A stretch of DNA of 64,000 nucleotides from the NCBI RefSeq assembly GCF_008831265.1, contig NZ_VTTH01000005.1:124001-188000 (forward strand). The letters run 5' to 3'. This document shows, one piece after another, positions 50,931-60,001 of this stretch. This stretch comes from Lacisediminimonas profundi (GTDB lineage: Bacteria > Pseudomonadota > Gammaproteobacteria > Burkholderiales > Burkholderiaceae_D). Made by a program: the position numbers and the translations under genes. Within the stretch, counting starts at the first letter, position 1, and each line of letters opens with the position of its first letter. The notes beneath the pieces were generated by a model that was given only the letters and a program-made list of their open reading frames with translations, ran no database searches and was not told where the DNA came from.

Positions 50931-51986
50931 ATGATCGACATCGACGGTTCCCACGGCGAAGGCGGCGGTCAATTATTGCGCACGGCGGTGGCGCTGGCGG
51001 CAATCACCGGGCAGCCCTTGCGTGTGCGCAACGTGCGCGCCCGGCGCTCCAATCCGGGGCTGGCAGCGCAGCACCTGGCTGCAGTCAAGGCGGTCGCTGC
51101 CTTGTGCAACGCCGAGGCGGAAGGCCTGCATGTCAAATCGCAGGAAATTGTCATGTATCCCCAAGGCCTGCGCGGCGGCGAATTCCAGTTCGACGTTGGC
51201 ACAGCAGGCACTGTCACGCTGGTGTTGCAGGCAGCGCTACCGGTGGCGCTGATGTGCGCAGAGCGTCTTGTGATGACGATAACGGGCGGAACCGACATAC
51301 GCGCCTCGCCGCCGCTGGATTATTTTCGATACGTGTTCCTGCCGCTACTGGAATCCATGGGCGCCCGGGTGTCGCTGCAGGTACTGCGGCGCGGATACTT
51401 TCCCCGCGGGGGCGGCGAGGTCGTGGTCGAAGTCGAGCCCGGGCCTGGCCTGCGGCCACTGGTGCAGCAGAAACGCGGCAGCCTGAGCGAGGTGGGCGGC
51501 ATCGTTCACACTTCCAATTTGCCGGCGCATGTCGCAGCCCGCATGGCGCAATCAGCGCAGCAGGTGTTGCCGCCGGTTCCAGTGCCGCACATCGAGCAGC
51601 AATTGCTTGCATGGCCGCAAGCTGTCGGGCAAGGCGGTGCGATCGTATTGTGGGCGCGTTGTGCGACTGGTGTGCTGGGTGCAGCCGCAACCGCCCAGCG
51701 CGGCGTGCCGGCGGAGCGCCTGGGCGAAGAAGCCGGCCAGGCCCTGCGCGCCGAAATCGAATCCGGCGCGACACTCGATGTGCATGCCGCGGATCAGATG
51801 CTGGTCTATGCAGCACTGGCAAGCGATGCGAACGCTGAAAGCGGACCATCCCGTTTCACCGCGCGCACGCTGTCTTCCCATGCCCGCACAACCATGTGGC
51901 TGATCGAGCAGTTCCTGCCGGTCGAATTTGGCGCAAGCCAGGTGGGTGAGCTATGGCGGATTGACTGTCGCCCGCGCTCGAAATGA
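50931..51986 (+). CDS. rtcA: RNA 3'-terminal phosphate cyclase RtcA
   Basis: A 351-residue RtcA, which converts RNA 3'-phosphate ends to 2',3'-cyclic phosphate via an RNA-AMP and enzyme-histidyl-AMP. Motifs: IDGSHGEGGGQLLRTAVALA at the start, RNVRARRSNPGLAAQH, LRGGEFQFDVGTAGTVTLVLQ, RRGYFPRGGGEVVVEV, and the C-terminal nucleophile region SRFTARTLSSHARTTMWLIEQF with the His. ATG 50931 matches the family start; an upstream ATG is rejected. No rtcB ligase or rtcR activator is beside it, unlike E. coli. Confidence 0.96.
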   Translation: MIDIDGSHGEGGGQLLRTAVALAAITGQPLRVRNVRARRSNPGLAAQHLAAVKAVAALCNAEAEGLHVKSQEIVMYPQGLRGGEFQFDVGTAGTVTLVLQAALPVALMCAERLVMTITGGTDIRASPPLDYFRYVFLPLLESMGARVSLQVLRRGYFPRGGGEVVVEVEPGPGLRPLVQQKRGSLSEVGGIVHTSNLPAHVAARMAQSAQQVLPPVPVPHIEQQLLAWPQAVGQGGAIVLWARCATGVLGAAATAQRGVPAERLGEEAGQALRAEIESGATLDVHAADQMLVYAALASDANAESGPSRFTARTLSSHARTTMWLIEQFLPVEFGASQVGELWRIDCRPRSK

Positions 51987-52008
51987 ATCAAGCTACGCGA
52001 CGCAATGA

Positions 52009-52389
52009 TCAGGAATCTCTCGCAGACGGCACACGCCGGCGGAAGAAAATCCAGGCATAAATTGCCACATTGAGGACCACCACCACACCCGCGAGCGCGA
52101 ACTGGGTCGCTTCGGTCAGGCCAACAGGATAGATGGTTGCCAGCAGATAGTGCTCGATGAAACTTTCCCTGTAGCCCGACAGCCCCGCCCTGATGAGCAG
52201 GTCGTTCTCGACGTAGGTAAGCGGGCAGATCCGCCCTGTGAGCTCAACGAAGAATCCCCATGCGGCAACTGGAACATGCAGGACGGGGAGCCAGCGCCAT
52301 CGGACTGCGAATGCGCCACCCAGGAGGGCGAACAGGATGAATGCCAGATGGACCAGCAGGACAGCATTGGCGGCCAGACGGAAAAACAT
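52009..52389 (-). CDS. DUF2784 family membrane protein
   Basis: A 126-residue membrane protein with about four spans and the DUF2784 pattern: AVLLVHLAFILFALLGGAF, WRWLPVLHVPVAAWGFFVELTG, ICPLTYVENDLL, and SFIEHYLLATIYPVGLTEATQ. ATG 52389 fits the family start; the longer open frame is rejected. Function unknown. It is convergent with rtcA (22 bp). Confidence 0.87.
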   Translation of the reverse strand: MFFRLAANAVLLVHLAFILFALLGGAFAVRWRWLPVLHVPVAAWGFFVELTGRICPLTYVENDLLIRAGLSGYRESFIEHYLLATIYPVGLTEATQFALAGVVVVLNVAIYAWIFFRRRVPSARDS

Positions 52390-52577
52390 GATTGCGCCGA
52401 CTCTACGAAACGTACCTGGCCTGATGCTTGCAGAAAGATCTGCAAATTGAAAGGGCAAACCCGACCACATCAGTCATTGCGCATGCGAAATCTCACTAAC
52501 GGCCATCCTGCGGATGGCGAGCGGCGGCACCGTCGCTGGCCGCGATCTGCTGCGATCTGCACTACACGATCCAGGGC

Positions 52578-52619
52578 CAGGCTCGATAGGGCAGGCTCAA
52601 TACATCAGGCTCGATACAA
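52578..52619. repeat. 14-bp tandem repeat, three copies, with distal inverted copy
   Basis: CAGGCTCGATA-type units begin at 52578, 52592 and 52606. An inverted TCGAGCCTG lies at 52653-52661, so the last unit and this copy can form a stem around a 38-nt loop just after the Bug gene stop. It is in the 200-bp gap between convergent/tandem minus-strand genes and may act as a transcript end. Confidence 0.7.
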
Positions 52620-52673
52620 GACGCGCCACCGGATAGACCAGCACGCAATCGGTCGAGCCTGCCCCTGCGTCTT

Positions 52674-53651
52674 CTAGGCGTCGATCGTGATCTTGCCCGC
52701 CGTAATGACCTCGCGCCACTTGCGCTGCTCGGCGATGATGAACTGCCGAAACTCGTCGGGCGTGTTGGTCACATCGTTGGAACCGAATGCGGCGATTCTC
52801 GCGCGTACATCCGGCAACCGGGCAGCCTTCATCGTTTCCCTGCTGAGCCGCCTGACGACTGCCTCGGGCAGGTCTTTGGGGCCAATCAAACCATACCAGC
52901 CTCGTGCATCGAAGTCGGGAACACCGCTTTCGATCATGGTGGGCACGTTGGGAAGTGGCGGCGTACGCTGGGCGCTGGAAACAGCCAGTGCCACCAGTCG
53001 GCCCGACTTGATGTGCGCATCGACCAGTGCCAGGTTTTCAAAGGCAAACAAGACTTCACCGCCCAGTACCGCCATCAGGGCTGGCGCGCCGCCCTTGTAG
53101 CCGACATGAGTTGCATTGACGCCAGTTCGTTGCTTGAGTAATTCGGCCGCCAGGTGTTGTGGCGAGCCGGGGCTGGCCGAACCGTAGAACGGCGGGGTCT
53201 TCGCGGTTGCCAGCTTTTTCAGCAACTCCGGCACCGACTTGATTTCCGATTGTGCCGACACGACCAGTACCAGCGGCGTGGCGGCAAGCAGGCAGATCGG
53301 CACGAAATCGGCGAGCGGATCGAACCCGAGGTTCTTGTACAGCGAGCCATTGATGGCCAGTGGACCACTGCTGCCAAGCATCAGGGTGTAGGGATCGCCG
53401 CGCAGCTTGGCGACATAGGCGGTTGCGATATTGCCGCTTGCGCCCGGCTTGCTCTCGACCACGAAGGGCTGACCCAGGCTCTGGGAAAGCTTGTCGCCGA
53501 TTATTCGCGCGATGATGTCAACAATCCCCCCGGGCGGGAACCCGCTGATCATGCGTACCGGCTTGGTCGGCCAGTCGTTGGCCAGGGAAATGCCGGGCAA
53601 GCCGGCCAGGCCGAGCGATGACGCCGCGGCCAGGAATTTACGTCGATTCAT
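52674..53651 (-). CDS. Bug family tripartite tricarboxylate transporter binding protein
   Basis: A 325-residue periplasmic binding protein of the TctC/Bug family: a Tat/Sec-like signal peptide (NRRKFLAAASSLGLAGLPGISLA), then DWPTKPVRMISGFPPGGIVDIIARIIGDKLSQ, VVESKPGASGNIATAYVAK and NVPTMIESGVPDFDARGWYGL. It binds a small organic acid; TctA/B partners are not in the window. It follows a TauD-type dioxygenase by 36 bp and is probably part of the same catabolic operon. Confidence 0.94.
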   Translation of the reverse strand: MNRRKFLAAASSLGLAGLPGISLANDWPTKPVRMISGFPPGGIVDIIARIIGDKLSQSLGQPFVVESKPGASGNIATAYVAKLRGDPYTLMLGSSGPLAINGSLYKNLGFDPLADFVPICLLAATPLVLVVSAQSEIKSVPELLKKLATAKTPPFYGSASPGSPQHLAAELLKQRTGVNATHVGYKGGAPALMAVLGGEVLFAFENLALVDAHIKSGRLVALAVSSAQRTPPLPNVPTMIESGVPDFDARGWYGLIGPKDLPEAVVRRLSRETMKAARLPDVRARIAAFGSNDVTNTPDEFRQFIIAEQRKWREVITAGKITIDA

Positions 53652-53687
53652 TGGTGTCTCGTTTTAATTTTTATAAGAGATTCGATC

Positions 53688-54764
53688 TTACACAGGGTCA
53701 AGCGAAAAAGTAAGTTTGGTATTTTTCACTATGATGCCCCCGCGATTGCCCGCTTCAAGCGAACCGTAGCGTGCGGCGAACGCGTCGGGCAGCGGGCGGC
53801 CTTGCTTTGGCGCCAGCCAGAGACGCAGCAGATGACGTTTGCGTTCCACCTCCGGCCAGTCCTCGAAATCAGTGCGCGAATGCAGGATCTGGTGGTTATG
53901 CAGGAACTGCATGTCGCCGGGCCGGAATTCCACCTGCAGGTTCAGGTCGGTGTCATTGGTGAGCGCATCGAAATATGCCAGCGCTTCGACTTCACGCTCG
54001 GTCAGCCGCCGGGCTTCAGGGAAGTTCTCTTGCGCGCTGCGAATGTACTGACCGCTGTAAATGGTCGTCATGAAGCCCGCATGCCAGCTGAAAACCGGCA
54101 CCTCGAACCAAGGCTTCATGCCCTCCGGCACCTCACCGCGGCGATCGGTCGGGAAGGCATGGAACAGCTCGGCCGCCAGGTCGGGCCGACGCCGCATCAT
54201 TTCGTTGTACAGGGTGACCGAACTGACGAGACGGCTTTCGCCGCCCGAGCGCGAGGTCTTCAGGCAGATCAGCCCCACGATGTCGCAGGAATCGGTGTGG
54301 TATTCCAGCTCCCTGTTGGTCTGGTAGTAGCGGGTCTTGGGTTTGGTGATGTCCAGTCCCAGGTCGCGCACATGCCCGAGCAGGTGACCCTTTGCGTTCT
54401 GCGAACGGAAGCTGCCCAGGTGCGAGCCGACGCCAAGGTAGGCAATCGCCGCCTCTTCAATGCTGTAGCGCTCGACCGGGAACCCGCGGATCACCGCGAA
54501 TCCGCGTCCACCAAGTATCTCGCCGAGCACGCCGCTCAGCTTTGCTGCCAGTCGAGGCAGGCTGAAGGTTTCGGGGCTGATGTCGCCGAATGCCCTGCCG
54601 GCCGCCTTGAATTCCTTGATCGCCCGATCGATCTCCTCGAGGTCACCCTGGTCCAGCACATGGATCCAGTCGGTTTGCTTCATCAATTCAGGGCCATACC
54701 ATGCGGAGGGTCCATCAATACGCTGTGGCACGGCGGTTTCGGCCAATCGATCAGGGCTGTTCAT
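53688..54764 (-). CDS. TauD/TfdA-family Fe(II)/2-oxoglutarate dioxygenase
   Basis: A 358-residue non-haem iron dioxygenase. Metal ligands are His/Asp in EYHTDSCDIVG (about residues 150-160) and the distal His in LHNHQILHSRTDF near 290, with the 2-oxoglutarate-binding Arg in RHLLRLWLAP. It would hydroxylate, or cleave by hydroxylation, an organic acid taken up by the neighbouring Bug protein. ATG 54764 has AAGGAAG upstream. A divergent LysR gene is 105 bp away. Confidence 0.91.
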   Translation of the reverse strand: MNSPDRLAETAVPQRIDGPSAWYGPELMKQTDWIHVLDQGDLEEIDRAIKEFKAAGRAFGDISPETFSLPRLAAKLSGVLGEILGGRGFAVIRGFPVERYSIEEAAIAYLGVGSHLGSFRSQNAKGHLLGHVRDLGLDITKPKTRYYQTNRELEYHTDSCDIVGLICLKTSRSGGESRLVSSVTLYNEMMRRRPDLAAELFHAFPTDRRGEVPEGMKPWFEVPVFSWHAGFMTTIYSGQYIRSAQENFPEARRLTEREVEALAYFDALTNDTDLNLQVEFRPGDMQFLHNHQILHSRTDFEDWPEVERKRHLLRLWLAPKQGRPLPDAFAARYGSLEAGNRGGIIVKNTKLTFSLDPV

Positions 54765-54868
54765 CAAGACTTCCTTGCTAGAAATGAAGAGATTGGATAC
54801 AAGTCTATGTGAGGGGCAAAAAAAACTCTAACAGATAATTTCAATCAATTAATTCAATGAAGCGATAG

Positions 54869-55828
54869 ATGAACATCACGCTGAAACAGCTGCGTGCGTT
54901 TGCATCGGTGGCCAGGGAGCAAAGCTTCACGCGCGCCTCGGAGCGGCTGCACGTCACCCAATCGACGCTTACCTCTTCGGTCAAGATTCTCGAGGCAGAA
55001 CTGGGGATTCGCCTGCTGGACCGTTCGACGCGCTCGGTCGCACTGACCGAACAGGGCATGTCCTTCCTGCCGGTTGCGGAGCGACTGCTGCGCGACCTGC
55101 AAGAGTCGCTGGACGAACTGCGCATGACTGCCAATCGGCAGCGCGGCTCGGTCGTGATTGCAGCCGCGTCCTCATTCATCAACTATGTGATGGCGCCCGC
55201 CGTGTCGCGAACCGCCGCCGCCTACCCGGGAATCAACGTTCGCCTGTCAGAGGAAACCACCCAGGGCGTGGTTCGCATGCTCTTGTCGGGCGAGGCTGAC
55301 TTTGGCGTCACCACGCTGTTCCAGAACGTGCCGACGCTGGATTCCGCGCTGCTGCTCACCGATATTTACGGCGCGGTCCATTCCCCGCAGCACGCGCTGA
55401 ACCTGGCACCGGCCACCTTGCGGTGGAGCGGTCTTGACCCGCACACGATGATAGGGCTGCACAGGTCGAACGGGATTCGCGCGCTGATCGACATGAATCC
55501 AAAGATCCCGTCCGGTTGCAAGAATCCGGCTTACGAAGTCAGTTCAATGCCGTCCCTTCAGCCCATGCTGGCACAGGGCTTCGGCTTCGCCGCATTGCCG
55601 GCGCTGGCAGCCCGGCCATTGATGTCGGACGGCCTGTGCTTCAAGCCGCTGTCACACCCCACATTGCGGCGGCGGCTGTATATCGTCAAGAAAAAGGGAC
55701 GTACCTTGTCACCCTCGGCCAAGGCGCTGGTGGAGGCAACCACCGAATCGCTCGCGCAGATGAATCAGGACGAAAACATCAAGCTGCTGTTCACCCAGGC
55801 CGCGATGCGAGCCTTCTGCAAGGATTGA
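54869..55828 (+). CDS. LysR family transcriptional regulator
   Basis: A 319-residue LysR protein: MNITLKQLRAFASVAREQSFTRASERLHVTQSTLTSSVKILE is the DNA-binding domain (residues 1-60), followed by the effector domain with RSVALTEQGMSFLPVAERLL. It is divergent from the TauD-Bug operon across a 105-bp region and is its probable activator. The inducer is presumably the dioxygenase substrate. Confidence 0.92.
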   Translation: MNITLKQLRAFASVAREQSFTRASERLHVTQSTLTSSVKILEAELGIRLLDRSTRSVALTEQGMSFLPVAERLLRDLQESLDELRMTANRQRGSVVIAAASSFINYVMAPAVSRTAAAYPGINVRLSEETTQGVVRMLLSGEADFGVTTLFQNVPTLDSALLLTDIYGAVHSPQHALNLAPATLRWSGLDPHTMIGLHRSNGIRALIDMNPKIPSGCKNPAYEVSSMPSLQPMLAQGFGFAALPALAARPLMSDGLCFKPLSHPTLRRRLYIVKKKGRTLSPSAKALVEATTESLAQMNQDENIKLLFTQAAMRAFCKD

Positions 55829-55840
55829 GCGCCGCTGCCT

Positions 55841-56377
55841 TCACTTCATCTTCGACGGCAACTTGATCGTCCTCTCGGCAATGGCGAACACGCCACGGCC
55901 CCGGTGATGCAGGGTTGCCGGTTCCTTGCATGCGGGATCCACCCACGCCGCCACCACTTCAAGCACGAAGAAGCCGTAGCGATTCACCAGGCGCGTGTCG
56001 ACCACGCGGCATTCCAGATTGGCATAGCACTCGTCCACCAGCGGCGCATCGACCAGTGACGCCGGCACCGGCGTCAGGCCGAAGCGCGCGAACTTGTCCA
56101 CCGTTTCGCCGGAAGTATTGCCACAGCCGACCACCTGCGCAGCCAGGTCCGCGGTCGGAATGTTGAGCACGCACTGCCGCGTGAGCTTGAGCGCGCGAAA
56201 ACTGAAATCGCGATTGCTGACCACACAGCCGACCAGCGGCGGCTCGAATTCCATCATGGTCTGCCACGACAAGGTCATGACGTTGGCCCGGCCCTTGTGC
56301 GCAGTGCTCAGCAGGAGCACCGGGCCAGGCTCGAGCAAGGCATACACTTTCGACAGTGGAAGGGGGCGTTTCTTCAT
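55841..56377 (-). CDS. Flavin reductase family protein (FMN-binding)
   Basis: A 178-residue split-barrel flavin-binding protein: KVYALLEPGPVLLLSTAHKGRANVMTLSWQTMMEFEPPLVGCVVS and SFRALKLTRQCVLNIPTADLAAQVVGCGNTSGETVDKF are typical of the flavin reductase-like / DIM6-NTAB group. ATG 56377 has GAGGGAA 8 bp upstream. Such proteins supply reduced flavin to monooxygenases or act alone as oxidoreductases. Its stop lies 12 bp from the convergent LysR stop. Confidence 0.88.
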   Translation of the reverse strand: MKKRPLPLSKVYALLEPGPVLLLSTAHKGRANVMTLSWQTMMEFEPPLVGCVVSNRDFSFRALKLTRQCVLNIPTADLAAQVVGCGNTSGETVDKFARFGLTPVPASLVDAPLVDECYANLECRVVDTRLVNRYGFFVLEVVAAWVDPACKEPATLHHRGRGVFAIAERTIKLPSKMK

Positions 56378-56505
56378 CAGGATTCCCTCGGTCGGTTGGT
56401 AACCATCCAATCAGCGAAAACAATCCGTGTAGTGTTTCCGGAAAACCGGAGCGCGGGTCTTGATCCCCATCAAGGCGGGTCAGTCTGGACCCATGCCTGG
56501 ATATT

Positions 56506-57225
56506 TCATATCGCAGCTGGAAGAATGCGAAGCAGCCTTGCGCCATGGGATGAGAGTAGCCAGGCCAGTGCGCCGCAATTGAGAATGGCAGTCGCCACGA
56601 AAGCAGCCTGAAAGGATGGCTTGCTGGACTTGTGGCGAAGCAGCCTCTGCGCTACCGCAGCGCCAGGCCAGCCACCGGCCAACGCGAACAGGTGCAAGGT
56701 GCTTTCCTGGATCCGCCATCGACCGTCCCTTGCGGCTGATTTGTCGATGGCGTAGGCAACAAATGCGACTGCACTGGCAAGGACATATAGACCGGGCACG
56801 ACCAGCGGCAATTTGCCTGCCAATGTGGCTCCTGCCAGCAAGGAAAGGAACACCGCGCTCAAGATGACTGCGATATTGCTGTGCCCGGAGGCACTGGCAG
56901 CAGCCGAACGCTCGCCGACGAATGCCACGCTGTGCGCTTGCTCCCTGCCTTTGGGATCGGTCTTGAGTTCGTAGGTGACGAGCTCGCTTCCCACCGGCCT
57001 GCGCTTACGGTTCGAAAAAGCGCTGATGTGAACGAAAGCCGGCTTTCCACCGTCGTTCCGGGTGATGAAGCCAAAGCCCTGGTCGTCTTTCCAACTCGTT
57101 ATTTTTCCCTGATAGCGCACACCGGCCCTCACAAAGGTTTGAATCTGAATCCAGCCGGGATCACGGGATTCCGGGATCCCCGGATCATATCTTTTGCGGG
57201 TATTTTGCATGTCAGGATACGGCAT
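56506..57225 (-). CDS. Cold-shock domain plus DUF1294 membrane protein
   Basis: A 239-residue fusion. An N-terminal cold-shock nucleic-acid-binding domain contains the RNP-like GKITSWKDDQGFGFITRNDGG and FVHISAF. The C-terminal DUF1294 membrane domain has about three to four spans, with YAIDKSAARDGRWRIQESTLHLFALAGGWPGA. ATG 57225 has AAGGA 7 bp upstream; an earlier ATG at 57279 overlaps the divergent IclR promoter. Function unknown; the fusion suggests membrane-linked RNA binding under stress. Confidence 0.86.
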   Translation of the reverse strand: MPYPDMQNTRKRYDPGIPESRDPGWIQIQTFVRAGVRYQGKITSWKDDQGFGFITRNDGGKPAFVHISAFSNRKRRPVGSELVTYELKTDPKGREQAHSVAFVGERSAAASASGHSNIAVILSAVFLSLLAGATLAGKLPLVVPGLYVLASAVAFVAYAIDKSAARDGRWRIQESTLHLFALAGGWPGAAVAQRLLRHKSSKPSFQAAFVATAILNCGALAWLLSSHGARLLRILPAAI

Positions 57226-57254
57226 ATGCTTGTCCTTCCCTGCGCTATTGTCCG

Positions 57255-57260
57255 TATAAT
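57255..57260 (+). promoter_or_regulatory. Consensus -10 element of the IclR gene
   Basis: A perfect TATAAT stands 38 bp before the GTG start of the IclR regulator. TTGTCC (57230-57235) is a possible -35 with a long 19-bp spacer. It supports the GTG start over upstream in-frame ATGs, which would lie before the promoter. Confidence 0.55.
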
Positions 57261-57297
57261 TCGCACTGCGAATATCCACTACCTACCCCCACTCGAC

Positions 57298-58080
57298 GTG
57301 ACCGAAAAATCGCTCAAGGACAAAGACCGGCAATATGTCACCGCGCTCGGGCGCGGGCTGCAAATATTGCGCTGTTTTACACGCGCTACGCCCGCCCTGG
57401 GTACCGCTGAAATTGCCCGCCTGACCGGCATTCCGCAGCCTACCGTGTGGCGCTTGTGCCATACCCTGATGGTGGATGGCTACCTGGTGTCTTCTGACAG
57501 GAGCGACAAGCTCAGTCCGGGCATCCCGGTGCTGAGCCTGGGGTATGCCGCCATTGCCGGCACCCCCGTTGCCGAACTCGCACGCGCCGACATGCAGGCG
57601 ATCGCCGACCGCTACCAGGGAGCGGTATCGCTCGGCATGCGGGACGGCGCCAGAATGGTTTATCTTCAGCGTTGCCAGGGCTCGTCGATTGTCTTGCGCG
57701 ACCTGACGGTCGGCTCGAGCGTCCCGCTCTCCAGTTCGGTGACAGGATGGGCTTATGTGGCCGGGCTGAGCGAACGAAAGAGAGAAGAACTGTTCCGGGA
57801 ATTGCAGGATGCCGAAGAACAAAACTGGCCGGAACTGTTGCCAAAGATCCGGCATGCGCTCGAGGGCTACAAGCACAACGGGTACATCGTGAACAAGGGC
57901 TCGCTGCACGAACAGATCAATGCAGTCGCCGTGCCCATACTGTCCCTCGACGGGGCCACCTTGCTGTCCCTCAGTTCGGGCGGCATCAGCCAGCTGTTCG
58001 ACGATGCGAAACTGGCGGAGATCGGCCGCGAGCTGAAGCAGCTGGCAGCAAAACTGGCGCCCGCACTGCGCGCCGTCTGA
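57298..58080 (+). CDS. IclR family transcriptional regulator
   Basis: A 260-residue IclR protein: the winged helix (ALGRGLQILRCFTRATPALGTAEIARLTGIPQPTVWRLCHTL) and the effector domain (SLGMRDGARMVYLQRCQGSS, SSSVTGWAYVAGLSERKREEL, INAVAVPILSLDG, SLSSGG). GTG 57298 was chosen because a TATAAT promoter hexamer lies 38 bp upstream. It is convergent with the gentisate-type operon, which it probably regulates, as IclR proteins commonly do for protocatechuate and gentisate genes. Confidence 0.9.
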   Translation: MTEKSLKDKDRQYVTALGRGLQILRCFTRATPALGTAEIARLTGIPQPTVWRLCHTLMVDGYLVSSDRSDKLSPGIPVLSLGYAAIAGTPVAELARADMQAIADRYQGAVSLGMRDGARMVYLQRCQGSSIVLRDLTVGSSVPLSSSVTGWAYVAGLSERKREELFRELQDAEEQNWPELLPKIRHALEGYKHNGYIVNKGSLHEQINAVAVPILSLDGATLLSLSSGGISQLFDDAKLAEIGRELKQLAAKLAPALRAV

Positions 58081-58122
58081 GCATGCTGCCGGCGCTGCAT
58101 GCGTCTTGCTATCGCCCTGTAT

Positions 58123-59103
58123 TCAGGCGCTGCGGAACCAGCCAAGCATTCGCATCAACGGCTCATCGGATACGCGCAGGAGCAGCGCATCTTCACTGGC
58201 CACGTGGCTATGGTCAATCCACGATGGCACCGCAAACATGTCGCCTCGCTGCCAATGAAATGTGCGGTCCCCGATGGTCGACACACCACTGCCCTCGATC
58301 ACATTGAAGATCAGGTTGGCGGTGTTGCGGCGACAGGTCCAGGCGGCACTGCCCGCCAGATGAATCACGACGCGGTCGAAAGTCGTCAGCTGGGCCGGGC
58401 CAAGAACCAGGCTCCTTACGCCAGGCGCCACCTCGGGCGAGGCCAATAACCGGGGCTTGTATTCGGCATGCGCGAAACGCATTGGCGATTGCTGGTCGAC
58501 GATATCGGTTTTCTCGATGCCATCCGGATGCACATTGAAGAACATCGGGCCCAAGTGCTGCACCAGCGGCGCGTCGAGGACATCGATCCAGTAGGCATCC
58601 TCGCTGCTTTCGTTGGCATGACCGTGGTATCCCCAGTTCGGCGTCAGCAATACATCGCCAGGCAACATCGGAATCTTTTTCCCGTCGACGATGGTGAAGG
58701 TGCGCGGCGCCGCATCCAGCACCACCCGCATGGCATTGGGCGTATGCCGATGGCTGCGGGCGGTCTCGCCGCCTTTCACCATCTGGTAGGCACCGACCAG
58801 CGTGCGCACGGTGGCGTAGTCATTGCCCGGAATCGGGTTTGCCATGATCAGGTTGCGCCGCTCGGCCCACTCGGTGGCGACCAATCCGCCAGCCACATGC
58901 AGCGCTGCATGGGCATCGGCATAACGCCAGTGCGCAGGAACGAATGGCTGCTTTGGCTCGGGGTAGATGGACGGCGTCGGCTTGGCCCAGCCGTTTTTCA
59001 TCTGCACCTGGTCGAGCAGGCCATACAAGGTGTCGAGGTCGGTCGCAGCGTCAAAGTCAACGGCGGCAGCCTCAGGAAAAGCAGGTGTGACAGGCATGTT
59101 CAT
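58123..59103 (-). CDS. Gentisate 1,2-dioxygenase-like bicupin
   Basis: A 326-residue double-cupin protein. The first cupin has the metal motif SHRHTPNAMRVVLD (about 120-133) and GDVLLTPNWGYHGHANES, followed by WIDVLDAPLV, strongly like gentisate dioxygenase. The second cupin (from about 250) is less conserved (GDRTFHWQRGDMFAVPSWIDHSH). It opens a dihydroxylated aromatic ring with iron and oxygen. AAGGAA precedes the ATG. 1-Hydroxy-2-naphthoate or salicylate dioxygenase are near relatives. Confidence 0.87.
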   Translation of the reverse strand: MNMPVTPAFPEAAAVDFDAATDLDTLYGLLDQVQMKNGWAKPTPSIYPEPKQPFVPAHWRYADAHAALHVAGGLVATEWAERRNLIMANPIPGNDYATVRTLVGAYQMVKGGETARSHRHTPNAMRVVLDAAPRTFTIVDGKKIPMLPGDVLLTPNWGYHGHANESSEDAYWIDVLDAPLVQHLGPMFFNVHPDGIEKTDIVDQQSPMRFAHAEYKPRLLASPEVAPGVRSLVLGPAQLTTFDRVVIHLAGSAAWTCRRNTANLIFNVIEGSGVSTIGDRTFHWQRGDMFAVPSWIDHSHVASEDALLLRVSDEPLMRMLGWFRSA

Positions 59104-59167
59104 CAGACGTTCCTTTGCGCGTGGAGCGCAGCATTGGCAGAGCAGCATGGCCGATCTGCGGCAGGCA

Positions 59168-59989
59168 TCAGCGCACTTGCAGGGTCATTTCGCCGACATG
59201 TTCGATGGCGATCCGAACGCGGTCGCCGCGCTTGACCGGACCGACGCCTTCCGGCGTGCCGGTGGCAATGATGTCGCCCGGGTAGAGCGTCGCCACGCTC
59301 GATGACAGCTCGATCATGCTCGGTATGTCGACGATCAGATCGCGCGTATTGGCATCCTGCCGCAACTCGTCGTTGACCCACAGGCGGGCTTGCAGCTTGG
59401 CCGGGTCCGGCACCTCGTCGGCGGTAACGATCCACGGTCCGAAGGGGCAGAAGGTGTCATAGGATTTTCGCATCACCCTCTCCTCCTTGCCGCGAACCAC
59501 CATGTCGATCAGGCAGGCGTATCCAAACACATGCGACAAGGCGTCTTCGCGGCGGATATTCCTGCCGCCCTTGCCGATCACGATCCCGAGTTCGCATTCA
59601 TGATGGATTTCACGATCAGGCAGGTCGGGCAGCACGATTGCATCATTCGGCCCGCACAATGAAGAATTGGCCTTCATGAAAAACCCGTTGAGGTCGGCGC
59701 GATTGACCGACTTCATTTCCAGCCCATGCTTGAGGTAATTGACCGGGAATGCGAGCAGCTTGTTGGGCCACTCGATCGGCACCTCCAGCCTGGCCGTCGC
59801 CATATCCAGTCGGCGCGTGGCCGGATGTTCCAGCACGCCCGCCATGCGCTCGTCAAACCGCGCGATCAACTGCACCATCTGTACCGGTGGCCACGCATGG
59901 ATGTCGATGCCCAGCGCATCGGTCAGGTCCCAGGAGTCGTTGCCAATCGTGACGCCGATGCGTCCGCCATTGAATCGAAACAGCTTCAT
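59168..59989 (-). CDS. Fumarylacetoacetate hydrolase family protein (fumarylpyruvate hydrolase candidate)
   Basis: A 273-residue FAH-fold enzyme: FPVNYLKHGLEM, HHECELGIVIGKGGRNI with the metal-binding Glu residues, YDTFCPFGPWIVTADEVPDP, and STLYPGDIIATGTPEGVGPVKRGD. Placed beside a gentisate-type dioxygenase it is likely to cleave the ring-opened acylpyruvate to pyruvate and fumarate or a relative. It starts 12 bp after the flavin monooxygenase. Confidence 0.9.
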   Translation of the reverse strand: MKLFRFNGGRIGVTIGNDSWDLTDALGIDIHAWPPVQMVQLIARFDERMAGVLEHPATRRLDMATARLEVPIEWPNKLLAFPVNYLKHGLEMKSVNRADLNGFFMKANSSLCGPNDAIVLPDLPDREIHHECELGIVIGKGGRNIRREDALSHVFGYACLIDMVVRGKEERVMRKSYDTFCPFGPWIVTADEVPDPAKLQARLWVNDELRQDANTRDLIVDIPSMIELSSSVATLYPGDIIATGTPEGVGPVKRGDRVRIAIEHVGEMTLQVR

Positions 59990-60001
59990 TCACAAACCTC
60001 T

